The notes under the pieces: generated by a model
The model's input: only the letters and a program-made list of their open reading frames with translations
What the model was told of the DNA's origin: nothing
The model's database searches: none
Part shown: positions 33,801 through 45,870 of the stretch, one piece after another
Layout: every line of letters begins with the position of its first letter
Position numbering within the stretch: the first letter of the stretch is position 1
Source of the DNA: Sperchopsis tessellata
Taxonomy: Eukaryota; Arthropoda; Insecta; Coleoptera; Hydrophilidae
Length of the DNA stretch: 51,280 bases
NCBI GenBank assembly: GCA_033557685.1
Contig: JAWQRN010000020.1
Span: forward strand, 1 to 51,280
Direction of reading: 5' to 3'
Program-made: the position numbers and the translations under genes

Positions 33801-34819
33801 AAATAATGCCTATCTCAGTGCTCTGCGGGGTATCGTCAATTATTGTTCCACTATTAGATAGGTAATTTTTAGATGAATCATTAGCATTACCGCTGTTGCA
33901 ATATACATGCTTATTATAGACAATAATATACAAATACCTACGAAACCTTGCAGAAACCTCCTCAGAGTATTTAACATAGTCAGATACTCTAAAAAGAGCT
34001 AATTGGCAGGCTGCACCTAATTTATGTTTCTTTTTAGATTGATATAGTTTCTTGATAGATGTCAAAGTTAATACATATTTTACCAAATTTGGGAAAAAAA
34101 TTATGCAGTTGGAGGGTCAGCTACATGGCAGTTTTCACCTAGCACTTTTAAATGTTACATGTCTTGATATTGTTCTGTAGTCTTGGATGTCTACGTACAA
34201 ATTTTTTGTCAGATACTATATGTAATGTATATCTTAGAAAATTCTCTCAATAGAAGAATAAAATAAAAAATTAAATTTAATGTTTGACCTGAAAAGAAAT
34301 AGGCTATAAACTAAATAACTGCATGTTTACGCATATACTTTAGCAACTGATTTGTATGAGTCAATGAAGATACATTTAATAAGATCTGATTTATACTCAT
34401 GGACGTTGATGCTTTGTTCGCAAAACTCTAGGGGTTGTTTTTATTACCTACTTTCAAGGGTGCTCGTAACTGAATACTGGATTTCCGTTAACCATTCACA
34501 AGTTGTTAAATGCACTACTTTCTTACGAGGTTTACTGCCACCCTATTAAATCCGAGATATATAGAACATAGTTTGACAAAATTCACTTACAATTCTGAGG
34601 TTTTTATAATATCTTTAATGTTAATTAATCAATTACACTGACGAATCTATATTCCCCACTTCGGTATTACGAAGACTTACAACATATTTGGACCCTAAGA
34701 ATAGCTCCACTAAGTACACATCGCTTAGAGCTAGCGCACCCTAAAGGGAAAACTGTGTTATAACTCTTGTGTGCTGCAGAGCAACACAGCACAAGGGAAA
34801 AATTATCTTGTCTCAAATC
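30837..34819. other. Long stretch with no gene recognised
   Basis: AT-rich. The 128-codon minus-strand frame at 33700-34086, and the smaller ones at 31044-31238, 31828-32082 and 34352-34549, show no domains. A short (GA)n run lies at 33295-33306. No transposon protein was recognised here, which is unusual for this window. Confidence 0.4.
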
Positions 34820-35185
34820 CAGTACACACAGGCTACATCTTTAACCGGTTATGCTTAAACCGATTAATCGATTTTTTTTTTTTTTTGTTGTGACCGTGAA
34901 CCAGAAATCGTGTTTTAACCGGAAAAATAACAGGTTAAATACGGGCCAAATATAACCGATTAAAGATCGATTAAAAACCGTGACCGTTTTGAAACTGTAA
35001 CCGATTTGACTCCGTGACCGGTCAGACACCATACTTTGATAGTATAACTTTGCAATTATCTGTGCACGCAATTTAACTGGTTAATTTTGATCGGCTTATA
35101 ATCGGTTACTATTATTTTAACGGATGTGGCGAATTTCGGTTAACCGGTTAAAATTTTTCGGAAGATTGACAGCACTAAGTTTTGC
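34820..35185. repeat. Palindromic AACCGGTTA-rich repeat, probable MITE
   Basis: TTTAACCGGTTATGC near 34839 and GGTTAACCGGTTAAAATTT near 35142 form the two ends in inverted orientation. Between them are many CCGATTAA/AACCG and GTGACCG repeats and a T-run at 34869-34886. No ORF. It resembles non-autonomous hAT-like elements in build, but I could not define target duplications. Confidence 0.45.
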
Positions 35186-35364
35186 GTTAACTTATAAAAT
35201 TAACTTAAGGAAGAAGCTATAGTTTGTGCTCTAAATGTTCAGTCACGAAATAAAAGAAATTGATTAAGCCTAACCTTAAATCTAGGTACCTGTTTTTGTA
35301 AGTGCCGGCCCATTTTAGGGTCACACATCCCCCACCTGTACCACTTAAGGGTGTCATTGTCGTT

Positions 35365-35555
35365 AATTTAATTCACAAAAATTGATTTTGGCGCTGCTTC
35401 TTTGATTTTAGTATGAAGCCCATTTAAATGCCTTATCATCACGCTTGCCCCATCAAAACTTTGTCCAATAAGTTTTGATGTATATCAAATTTTTCCAAGC
35501 ACTTTATTAGAAGATTAAACAATGTTCCAGCAGTCCTGGTAGAGCTGACGGCCTA
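35365..35555 (-). pseudogene. hAT-type (ZMYM1-like/DUF4371) transposase scrap
   Basis: Minus strand: SSTRTAGTLFNLLIKCLEKF then, after a frameshift, KLIGQSFDGASVMIRHLNGL (about 35478-35415) and HTKIKEAAPKSIFVN (to about 35372). (V/I)GQxxDGAxxMxGxxxGLQxxI is the hallmark of the hAT catalytic domain in ZMYM1-like/DUF4371 proteins; the DGA Asp is catalytic and present here. Only this block remains. It lies 180 bases from a palindromic hAT-like repeat, but no link is shown. Inactive. Confidence 0.65.
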
Positions 35556-35559
35556 CAAT

Positions 35560-38500
35560 CCCGTGAATATTCCCACTGAGATTAATACATCTAATTTCGA
35601 TGTTACATTGAGTATAGAATCTCTGAAATTTCTACAGAACGATATAAGGCTCTTTAAAATTTCCGAAATTAACCCATTTGGTCCCATGACATATTTTATA
35701 CTTTTTGTGTATTTAGAATTACTTAATATATAATCATTTTTTTTTTTAATTTTTATGTTTGAGAATGACTGAAAAAATGGGTATACCCTACGAGTACAAC
35801 GAATACTTAAAAACAAACATGAACATGTATAAAACAAATGACTTTCTACACATAATGTGACTTTGCATTTAATGCAAATCCATCGAACTCTTTGATGACA
35901 CCGACGGCAAGTGATCCAGAATTCTCTCTATTTCTTGTTGACTTCTCATGTCATCGTAAATAATGTTTTGTGATGTTTCTAATAAACATCAGAATTTCCG
36001 TTTTTCTTTTTACAGCTTGGTCTAGTAAATCTACACTACTAATAGAATCATTATATTTTGCAAATTGCAATGGCTGCGGTACATTAAAAAAAAGTTAGGT
36101 TAACTTTCTTACAATACATGTATCCGCTGCACACACATGGGTCCACTAGAGTGTACACACGGATTTTGATGATAAAAAAGGTAACGATCTTTTCAAAAGC
36201 ATAAAATGAGCCTATCATACCTAGTAACATACATAACTTGCAAAAGCAGGTTCTTATAATTTACTAACAAATCAGCACAAAATAAACAACCACGTGATTT
36301 TGTGACAATACTTAATCGTGCTGTATGACTTTCTAAAGCGACACCTTTAAAAGAATCCTGTATTTAGGTTTTGTAGATATCTATAAAAAATATAGGTTAG
36401 GTACACGGATGTAGTAGCTGTACCCAAACGAGTAAAATCGATTAAAAGATAATACGTCTTTGTGATAACCGCGAAATTCTAATTCCAGTTTACCCAAGTA
36501 AAGAACTATAAGAATATACAATTGTCTGTTAAGCTACACATTTTTCATGGTTGCATTATAGAAATCATCAAACACTTTTTTATTCCGCACATTTCATTTT
36601 ACATCAATAATTAAGTAGGGCACACAGACATTTTTTTAATATTACTGCCACACAACCTAACGAATTCTTAAAATTTCTCTTATACACTTTGACCTTTATT
36701 TTTGCTACTTTAATTAAACATAAATAATATACAGTTATAGTTTTTTCATAATTAGAAAACGGGTTATTTTTTATTTGTCATTCCACCTTGAAAAGGGTGT
36801 TTCTAATAAAACACATCATGCAAGGGAAACATTGCACCAAAACCAATAGAACACCAACAAAGCACTGGAAGTGAAGGACTTCAAATGTTTGCATAACTTC
36901 CTGTATTTACAAACTAAAGGAAATGCCGTTGTCATATAAAACTTATTTTAGGACTCGTAATAGTGTGTACCAAACTCTACTTCATTTCAACGTCAAGGCA
37001 TACGTATTGCAGTGTAGGTATGTAGGTTCGTTGTTACTCGCTACTCGTTGGTTACTTATCACAGCACATTATTAGACGATTATTTCTATGTCAGTGTCAG
37101 ATCATGGCGATTTTTGCTCGCATAAAAACGACACCAATGACTTAAATATCTGACCCCACATTCCCACGCTAAACCCTTAAGATTATTTCTTTTTGATATT
37201 GTCATCGTATCGTTTCTTATTTGAATTTAAAATTTTCTACTATACAAACTTATTGTAATAGTATATTTCAGAATTTGTTTGTTTAGTTACACCCGTTCCG
37301 TAGGTATATTTGAACAACAAATGTGTGTGTTCCAGCTCATTTTTAAAACCCGTTATCGAACATGTGCTAATTTTGATCTCACTTTTATTTAGGTCAATAC
37401 TGTTATATAAAATGCAAATACATATCTCAATTTCGATATATCGCCAGCACTTTAGAGTAAATATTAGCTTAGGAAGAAACATATGTTTGTTATCTTTCCA
37501 AACAAAAAGGTTATTCACTCGGAAAAAGCTGAAAGATGTTTGCAATTCTGTTTTCGGGACAGTGTGAAAAAAGTGAAATTTTTTTTGGGTGTGTGATTTT
37601 TATTATACTTAAAATAAATTGTATAAATAATGCCTATATATTTGATTATATAACGTTATAAATATCATCACAAATACTATCCACACAAACTTAAGATATG
37701 ACTCCCTATTTTATTTATAACTTTTCGTTTACGTTTATACTTTCCAATTTAATTCAAAATACTTTTTTTGGTCATTGTATTCTCCTATAACATCACCAAG
37801 TAGTTTTCCTATTTACTTAACCTAACGTTTATATATTTCTCTACCCATTTTAACTCATAATTTTTGGTTTATATATTTTCAAAATGTGTTGTTTTGTTTA
37901 AATATGTATTAAATAATTAACAACTTCTAAAAAAAAGTTGCCTTACTACAGTGCATGTAAACAATATAGATATAATCACATATTAAGGTGCATATTAAAT
38001 ATTGCAATTAACGGGCATTAATGTTATCAGTAGCTTTCAAATGGATAGTCGGCTTTATCTATAGGTACATTTAATAATTTAAATTGATAAGCTATATTTG
38101 TTTCCTCATAAAGGCCTCGAATAGTTTGGGTTAGAAAAACGTATCGATTACAAAATAAAGTAGTTTGTCACCTGATGTCAAAACACTGATCTATTTTATT
38201 TTGTTTTATCAGTAAAAATAGTAATTTATCTGAAAATGATTTTCTGTAACAGTTTGGCGATACTTTTAAACACAGTCTACTTAGAAGCCAATCGATAAAA
38301 CACACACAAAATCTCAAAAAAAAACTATCATATTTATGTCACAACAACAAAAAATCTGTGATTAAATAATTTTTAAATTTCCAATGGCAGGGTGAAATAT
38401 TCGTGCATCACTTATAATTGAAATATTTTGCAAAATCAAATTTCTACTAAACTAGTAAAGATACTATCAATAGACTGGCTTTTACTTCGTGTAATTAGTT

Positions 38501-38925
38501 ATTATTAACGAAAATTAAATTTCCCATGTAATTTCCTATGTATACCAAATAATTTCCACAAACTATAGATCAGGTTATTTCCTGTTGTGTGACGTAACAG
38601 TCACCCGTATTAACGAAAACTGTCATAACATAGACGGGAATTAAGGGATAATATGAAACATATGATAGCCATTTTGGTGTCCTCACATATACATCTTTAT
38701 TGTAATTCTCTTTCAATATACAACTGTATTATTATATTATTCCTAAGTTATCAATCAATTGTTCAATTATAGTTTGGCGTTTTTATTTTTGCTTTTTCTG
38801 TATGAAAGATTAGATGCACTTGATTTCCTTGTTGTTCATTTGTTGTGTAAATTAATAAAATTTAATTTCTATTTATTAAATATATTTTAATATGTTTTTT
38901 ATTTGCATGTGTATATCTTATCGTA
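35560..38925. other. Long stretch with no gene recognised
   Basis: AT-rich. Open frames at 35553-35837, 37240-37545 and 37310-37567 show no domains. A small TTACTCGCTACTCG duplication lies at 37030-37050. Confidence 0.4.
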
Positions 38926-38994
38926 TTTTTTTTTCTTTGTTTTAGGTAAGTGTCCCATTATATGTTGATGACTGCTCTATGAAAACTAGTAAGT
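38926..38994 (+). promoter_or_regulatory. Candidate recursive splice site (ratchet point) 2
   Basis: A long pyrimidine tract (TATTTTTTTTTCTTTGTTTTAG) ends with AG at 38944-38945 and is immediately followed by GTAAGT (38946-38951). A second exact GTAAGT starts at 38989, so a 43-base RS-exon (38946-38988) is possible. Same architecture and strand as the site at 10518, 28.4 kb upstream. Confidence 0.6.
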
Positions 38995-40425
38995 AATTAG
39001 TTTTTGAACAAATTATTCACAAACTAAATTAAACTGTGATCATAGAATATAAGCAAGAAGGAACGCCATCTACAAATACTTAAATTAGGTTTATTCGAAA
39101 AATTACACGAAATGCTGTTTTAGCTATATGTACGCATCCTAAAAGGGATACATATTAATTTTTGAAATACATTAAAAGTTTTTCTTGCCTTGGCCCACCT
39201 CAGTGGCGTAGTGTATCCTAGATACAATATTTGATCTCGGCACAAACCACCATCGCAAAAATGTAGAAAATCTATTAAGCGTATCATTTTACTACTAAAT
39301 AGCAAAAAATGAAAACAAACAGTATTCAATAACTTTACAATCAATTATCACGAATGGCATTATCTTAATTATTTCACGCAACCTCGCCAGTACCGATGAT
39401 GAATCTAGTACTTGAAGTTTCAATATGGCTATCAGCAGATCAATACTATCTGCTGCAAGTCTGAACATAATTCAATTTTCTTTTTTTTTATTATAATACG
39501 TTATTATAACAAAATTCAATTAAAAATCACCTTAAAGATATATACAAGTTTTCTTCAAAACTAACACTTCTCATAGTCTTGTTTTGTCTTGTTAATCCCC
39601 TTTCTCTCTTATTAATAGGTTGCCAAAAGTAGATATCGGCATTCGAAATGTCTATCGTCACCACTGCCCCACAATAGGATAGTGTTTCCAATTTGTATTT
39701 CCTGGCAATGCATTTTTGAAAGAGGCATATTATCACAACGTCATTAAGATAAAAAAATGTTTGGTTATTTATAATAATAAAACAAACAAAATAACAAATT
39801 ATTTTATTGATATTGATACCAACAAGAGTGAAATATATGTATTTTATATATTTGTATACTTGATGTTGACTGCACACCTTGTTTAATTTTCAATAACAAA
39901 TTACATATGTTTTTTTCAAATAATAATATAATAAATAAAATTAATTAAAGGATACAATACAAATTTGTATAAATAAGAATAATCTTTAAAAAAAGTTTGA
40001 ATGTAGTGGGATATTTGTGTGCTTGATGTTGACTGCAGAACTGTTTTATTTGTGGTCTCTTTTTTCTTTGTATTTCATTTCCTGCTGAAAACGCCAAATT
40101 GCAAAGGTACGATATGGAAATAGACATCAAAACATGTATTGCTGGTATTGATATAATACCAAATTCCATAGATACATTTATCCAAAATTTGGTCAGATCG
40201 TCAACATTAAATTTAATTTGAAAAGTTCGATAATTCTTTAATTCTAATAATTCTTCCAAAGATAAATGTATTTCTCAACTAATCAAAAGAATTAATATCC
40301 AACGTTTGAGAATAATGTTTAATTTTATTTTCAAACATCAATGTTTCACTGAGTGATATATTGTCAGTATTTTTATGTTAACGGGAACATTTGTAAATTA
40401 TTTTCAATTATTTCTCTTGAATGAG
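38995..40425. other. No gene recognised; small local duplication
   Basis: CTTGATGTTGACTGCA occurs at about 39858 and 40020 in similar context (ATATTTGT upstream), about 160 bases apart. Minus-strand frames at 39527-39877 and 39945-40259 both read CSQHQ across it. No domain recognised. Confidence 0.4.
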
Positions 40426-40429
40426 TGAA

Positions 40430-41245
40430 CCCAGAGATAGTAGCTATACAACAAGGAGTCATACAGGGATGCATGATATCTCCCATGCTGTTGCATGTCT
40501 ATTCTTAAATGATATTTGAAGAAACTCTGGACGCGGTCAATCAATGAATAACTATACTATGGTATGCTGACAACACTGTTATATTTGCGTGCTGCATGGA
40601 GGGATTACAACAACTGTTAGATAACATATCATCAGCGAGTGAGCGATATAATCTTATAATTAACTCTAGAAAGACAAAATTACACAATTCAGAAATAAAA
40701 AGGGTAGGAAAGTTCATATACATGTGAAGTCTGCTGAATTCACAATGGGATCGTTTAATTGAAGTAAAAGCAAGATGAAAAAGGCCAGAATAGCATTTAG
40801 AAAAATAAGTTGTTTTAAAGAAGCACAATCTGAGACTTAAAACTTAAGTTAGACTGTTTAAGTGGTATATTTATATGGAGCACAATATTGTACCTTAACG
40901 GAAACTATAATGAAAATACAAGATGCTTTTAAAATCTAGAGTTATAGACGAGTTCTCAGAATCCCTTGGATGGAACACGTGATCAATGAAGAGGTACTAA
41001 GAAGATTGAAAATAGAGACGGAGGTTGTTCGTACAATGAAAGGAAGAAGGATATAATATTTTGGTCACATAATGAGACATTGAGAAATATACAAACTGTA
41101 CTACAGGGAAGGGTGGCAGGAGAGGGAGGATATTTTTGTTAAGGAACTTGAGAACATGGTTCAACACAACATCCACTGATTTAATTCATACTGCAGCCCA
41201 TAAAGTCAAAATTGCTTTGTGGATAGTCAACATTCGGTAACGGAT
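40430..41245 (+). pseudogene. Non-LTR reverse transcriptase C-terminal half, YADD changed to YADN
   Basis: Plus strand: VAIQQGVIQGCMISPMLLHV (40452-40500; canonical RGVRQGCILSPxLF), then WYADNTVIFACCMEGLQQLL (about 40558-40620; the second catalytic Asp is Asn), YNLIINSRKTKL, IKRVGKFIYM, KKARIAFRKISCF, YGAQYCTLTETIMKIQ, SYRRVLRIPWMEHVINEEVL (40940-41000), YFGHIMRH and NLRTWFNTTST-like (41145-41180). It is the same broad type as the copy at 26690 but has its own sequence. The RT fingers are absent (5' truncation), and there are several stops. Inactive. Confidence 0.85.
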
Positions 41246-42327
41246 GTTCTCTTTAAAAAGATGAATTCTTCTATTCTCATTATTATTATGTATTTAAAAA
41301 CACACAATTTATCTTTCTTTTTTTCATCTTACATGCACAAGTTTAAACGACTGATATATTCAAAAAGCTAATTTAGAACACCAAATGTCGTCGTAAATAA
41401 TCTGAAAACTTACTTTTCTGTAGGCAAAATTACAAACGAAATTATTCTCATAATTCATAAATACTCGATAACACTCTTCCTTTTGATAACCATCGTACTT
41501 CAGTATGGAAAATCTATGTTAAATAATCTAACTCCATGGCGTCAAACAATGTTGAAAATATTCTGCCTGCTTTTGATGAAATTTACTACAACTGGTGTTT
41601 TTATAAGTTTCTTTTTTGATTCGTCTCATAACATCATCTTCACATTTTAAGATAGGATAGAAAAATAAGGGTTTCATCAATAAAAAAATCTGTGTACAAC
41701 TAATTCAGCAACTAAATAACTTGCTTCTTGAGATTTATCAGACACTTTTACCATATTTGAAAATGTCTAATTTTATTTTATATTAGTAAGCCATTGACAA
41801 TATTTCTTTGTTAATAAGCTAAGGGTCGTAGACGCGTTTGGAAATTGTACCGACGTGCATTAGCGAGCTGCATAAATAAAGCTGTACTACGTTTTATTTT
41901 TATCTTGCGAGAAATATGATGGACGAAAAGCGGATTGGAAGTTGAGGAAGCGAAACTACCGGACAGTAAAAATCTCATTCAGTTGTCGCCCATTCGGCGA
42001 AATTACCAATGCGATCTAAAGACTGTATCGTGCGAACAAAGCATTATTTTTTCCTACCACGCGACTTAACTGTTTCCATGAAAACCCAAAGTAAATTATT
42101 TTATGAAAAATTTTGATACAAGTAGAGTACGAACCTATCGCTAAGTCAAAATTTAATAAATTAAAACAGCTTCATATATATTCTGCAGTTATATTTGATA
42201 AATACATCATTTAGTAACTCAATATATACATAAAAGTACATCGCTGTTCCAACTACTGTTACATTACAACTACACTATTGCAATATTGCAGTTACAACAA
42301 TAGGAAAATACAGTAACAAAGACACAA
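41246..42327. other. No gene recognised; CpG-richer block at 41820-42070
   Basis: 41820-42070 has many CpG dinucleotides (GGTCGTAGACGCGTTTGG, TTGTCGCCCATTCGGCG) in an otherwise AT-rich stretch, with no ORF. It could be an old promoter, a transposon scrap or an unmethylated remnant. Confidence 0.35.
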
Positions 42328-42660
42328 CTAAAATATTTGGCCCGGAAACATCCCCAAAATACGACCTTGGGTGGGTGTTTGAGGCAATGCTGGATATGTC
42401 AGGATCGAAAGGATGCCCCAGGTGAGCTGTGGATTTAATTTGACCTGTAGCCATTGCACCTCAAAGTAGGTTTCATCGGAAAATATCACTTTTCCCAAGT
42501 CTTCACAGTCCAGTCTCGATGTTTCTATCTCGAAGATAACCTTTCTTGTTTCATAGCAGGTATCAACAGCTGGTGTCAAAAAGGGTGTCGAGCCCGGCGG
42601 CCACACTCCAGAAGACGTACGGTGGAAGCATCTAAATTAACTTCTTCTTCGGGTCTACGA
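42328..42660 (-). pseudogene. Tc1-like transposase fragment with the first catalytic site
   Basis: Minus strand: VDASTVRLLE and CGRRARHPF in one frame near 42655-42590. A 92-codon frame (42606-42328) then ends the linker and reads EDLGKVIFSDETYFEVQWLQ (about 42508-42450), LTWGILSILTYPALPQTPTQ and LGMFPGQIF. FSDETxFE is the first-Asp block of DD34E Tc1 transposases, followed normally by a VxRxxG...KHPPKVMFWGxFS stretch; WGMF is seen here as LGMF. The second and third catalytic residues are outside the fragment. Inactive. Confidence 0.75.
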
Positions 42661-42677
42661 TACTAATGTTTACTTAA

Positions 42678-42790
42678 ACTTAATAAAAAAGTTCCAATTA
42701 AAATTGTGAACTACTTATTAATCACGTCCTCACTTAATAACAAAAAGTTCCAATGAAAATTGTGAACTGCTTATTAATCACGACCTCAGC
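42678..42790. repeat. Two-copy tandem duplication, 56-base period
   Basis: GTTCCAATTAAAATTGTGAA at 42691 recurs as GTTCCAATGAAAATTGTGAA at 42747, each followed by CTTATTAATCACG(T/A)CCTCA. The copies differ at a few positions. It lies just upstream (minus sense) of the Tc1 fragment and may be part of that element's UTR. Confidence 0.85.
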
Positions 42791-44165
42791 TTATGCAATA
42801 TCAATTTCGACTAAAGTGGAAGTACATAAAGACAATTTTAGACTTGCAGATATCGCTCTGCTGCAAGTATAAATTTGCGCGTATCTATTACAGGAATTGG
42901 ACTTGGCGTTCCTTTGCTTGTTCCAACTAATTCGCACAGTACTGTATACTGTTAATATTAAAACAACAAAATTATTCGATCGGTCAGTTATTGAAAGGAA
43001 CGAAAAGAATATCTTCAAATATTTGTGAACAGCAAAAGTTTGCGTTTTATTTATTTGCAGTTCTCTTCTGGATGATCTGTCCATCATCTCAGTTTGTATC
43101 CTGTAAATTATACGAATGGTTTTCAATTGTAAAAATGCAGTTGAGTTGAAATTAATGGATCGAAGCCCTCAATAAATAATTGACGAACAAATATTACAAA
43201 TATGGTAGTTCATTAGTAACTTTTGACTTGTTGTTTACATTTTGTCTTACATGTAGATGATAACTCGTATGTATAATTTACAAATTTCCTTATAATAGAA
43301 TTTGTCCTTTCATTCACATCGTGATTGCCCTGTTTGTTTTATATTTTAGCGGCTTTAAATTCAAAATAGAATATTCCTACGCAATGTTTTAAATTTATTC
43401 AATGAATATGCAACAGACTTCAACATAAAATAAAAAAATTGGAAGTTGGGATTAAACATTTTCTAAAATTAATTACATGCTATAGTGCAATATCGTTCAA
43501 TGCTACCGTTAGTTTGCAATGGACATGTATTTTATTTATGAAACTATATTATATTAACAATTTTATGATATTTGGAAAACATTTTTAGAATAGCTCGCGT
43601 TACTAGACTAAATTTTCGGAATATATCGACAGATAATATCACGTTCGGCTGGTCACATAGGGGTATAGACAAAAAAATCAGGAATAAAGTGGAACTGTTC
43701 AAAAAGCCAAACGCTTTCCATCGGTTTGTTAATAATATTGCTAGAATACAGTGTAAGCAATGTTCAAAGTTACGAAATTTAAGAAGATAATGATACTATC
43801 CCATAGCGTAATACTATATGGAATGTGTCATTTCAACAACAACAAAATCGGGAGATTTACACTATGGTGTTGGTTTTAATAAAAATAAGTATTGCAACGT
43901 TTACTTTAAGATAACATTTAATTCAAGTTGAGTTATGTGTTTGCAGCAATGATTCATAAAATGCTTTGTTAAAACAAAAGAAAATCAAAACAAGTATTGA
44001 TTAACAAAGAAAACGATTATGACGCCATAACGCAGATAAAGTCTGCTACTACTTCTAACCATCGAAATGCAATGTGTATAAAGCACTTTTGCAAAGTAAC
44101 GTATAAATTCAATTAAACTGTGAAAAATAGGTACATATATATGTTTTATTGTGTTAGTCTATATT
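42791..44165. other. No gene recognised
   Basis: AT-rich. The plus-strand frame 43572-43790 is basic (IDKKIRNKVELFKKPN, CKQCSKLRNLRR) but matches nothing I know. Confidence 0.35.
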
Positions 44166-44169
44166 CTAG

Positions 44170-44965
44170 AAGGTAGCTGATGTGACCTGGTTCAGGCAAG
44201 AATCCGTTTAAAATTTAAGATCCTAAAGCATTAGATAACGTAAGATGGGAAATTAACTAATTGGGAATCGAGGAGAAATTAATGGAGTACCAAATTGAAA
44301 TGGACTACGACAAAATATTCCCCCGTAAAAGAGGATGCAGCTTGGTCTATCTTAAAATCAACATTTTTGTCGGTCACGAAAAATACGAAAGAAAAAAAAA
44401 CGAGAAAGAAGGATTTGTACGATGTGAAATGCGAACAAATTCTAAATACAAAAAATAATGTCAAGCTACGCATATTACAATCCCCTAAAAACCCCAACAA
44501 AGAGGAATATAAATCACACAGGAATGAAGCAACGAAACTTATCAGAAGAACATAAAGAGACGTATTGAATAAAATTCTAGATTAGATATAGAAAAACGCG
44601 AAAGCTAACAGTTGGAAATTCTATGAAGAAATCTAACACAAGAAAGATTAGATACCTAAAAAATACCCAATAACTGACGCGTCTTAGGTTTTCAAGACTT
44701 GGAAAGAATACTTCGACAGTCTTCTCAAATTATACAGCGCTGTAACAACAACGATTAAATACACCAGGCAGCTAAAATAGAGGTCTATGAACTATCCTTC
44801 CGAAAAACTTCGGAAAGGATCACAAACGAGCGATGAGAGTATTGAAATTGGAAACCCGGTGAACGTACATAAAAAGGAAGCAGGGAATAACATTTTTGAA
44901 CACTTGTCCACAATTGCTAGAAACCTTTCTAACTCAACGATATTGGAGAATCACCGCTCGTAGAT
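44170..44965 (+). pseudogene. Non-LTR retrotransposon linker between endonuclease and RT
   Basis: Plus strand: KALDNVRWEIN (about 44225-44258), then the frame from 44295: WTTTKYSPVKEDAAWSILK, TRKKDLYDVKCEQILN, LQSPKNPNKEEYKSHRNEAT and KLIRRT up to 44555. It continues after a stop with KRDVLNKILD, ANSWKFYEEI (about 44608-44640) and FKTWKEYFDSLL (about 44691-44727). This order (WxxxKxxI, KPWxDxEC, NPxxxxYxxxRxEAxKxxRRxKR, FYxxI, WxEYFxxLL) is that of the segment between the AP endonuclease and RT of RTE/jockey-like elements. Neither enzyme domain is present. Several stops; inactive. Confidence 0.75.
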
Positions 44966-45019
44966 TTATTCGATTTCGCTAATTTCATCGTAAACTACAC
45001 TAAAGACTTCCCGCACAAA

Positions 45020-45320
45020 CTCCCACCATATTGATGGGGTGCATCTCTCTCGCGCTTCCAACAAGGAAGAGCTTTCATAAAGGTTTCAAATAATGGCGCA
45101 GGACTTTTCCTCATAAAGAAGGTAGTAAGCAGCGCAACGCTCCTGCCAGAAAGTCATACCTTTGCATCTTTGTGTATGTCATGTAAGACTATCAAAGCTG
45201 TATATCTAGAAGTCATCTATAGTCTTTCATTTGAAGGATTTCTGGCTGGATTAGATCGCCTTATCGATCTACTATGTTCAAATATATCTACACGAATTGA
45301 AGCTGTGCTTCATTGTCAAG
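45020..45320 (+). pseudogene. BEL/Pao LTR-retrotransposon integrase fragment
   Basis: Plus strand: FIKVSNNGAGLFLIKK (about 45077-45122) corresponds to the FxxVGVDxAGPFLIK block of Pao integrases, with the catalytic Asp lost. It is followed by ESHTFASLCMSCKTIKAVYL and EVIYSLSFEGFLAGLDRLI (about 45155-45270), corresponding to YxCxFVCMxTKAVHLExVxxLSxxxFLxAxxRF. The SDNGTNF block with the second Asp is not seen after 45320. No LTRs were identified. Inactive. The role would be integration of the element's cDNA. Confidence 0.7.
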
Positions 45321-45464
45321 GGCACTTACGGTACGTTCACACGTTCCCTGATCCATCCGTACAAAATTAGTATTAAGTATTTTCTCAACATTATTTTAGT
45401 TAGCATTATTTAGCCTAGTTTTGTTGATTACTTTCATTATGTTATCCCTGGAAATAAACATGGC

Positions 45465-45870
45465 CAGGGGAAATGTTACCGCCGAAAACTTTCACTCTGA
45501 TTGTACTCATAATCGGTACTTATTCCTCCCGGCGGTGTTATCGGTTATATTATCTAGTTTTTCCAAATGCACCGCCATAAAACGTAGGCTATTGTTGCCA
45601 ACATGTACCATTTTACATCCTCTTTGAAGAAGGTCTTACTTGGACGGTTCGAAATCATCAGTCGTTCCTCGCGCACGTATCGTTTTTGATGACCTCATAT
45701 CAACGCCCTCTTTGGAATTAGAGTTTGTTACTTTCGCGCAACAATTGTTTATTAAGTGTATTCTTCCCTATGCCTCTGCCTTATCACGCCCTGAACCCTG
45801 ATTGTCTTTTACAACAAGAATAATAATGCCAGCAGCTCCCAGCGGAAACACCACAACAAGCTGTTTGAAC
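45465..45870 (+). repeat. Dispersed repeat B, copy 2
   Basis: Direct copy of 2067-2472 (see shared blocks there): TGTTACCGCCG at 45475, GTGTTATCGGTTATATTATC at 45535, TTATTAAGTGTATTCTTCCC near 45750, CACGCCCTGAACCCTGATTG near 45785. It carries a ~50-base longer middle. It ends directly against a LINE RT tail. Confidence 0.75.

Noticed and set aside
33700..34086. 128-codon minus-strand open frame
   Set aside because: No recognisable motif and no flanking splice or transposon context; a frame of this length is expected occasionally in 51 kb.
44279..44555. Three overlapping open frames on both strands
   Set aside because: Only the plus-strand frame starting at 44295 matches a LINE linker; the others are shadows of it.
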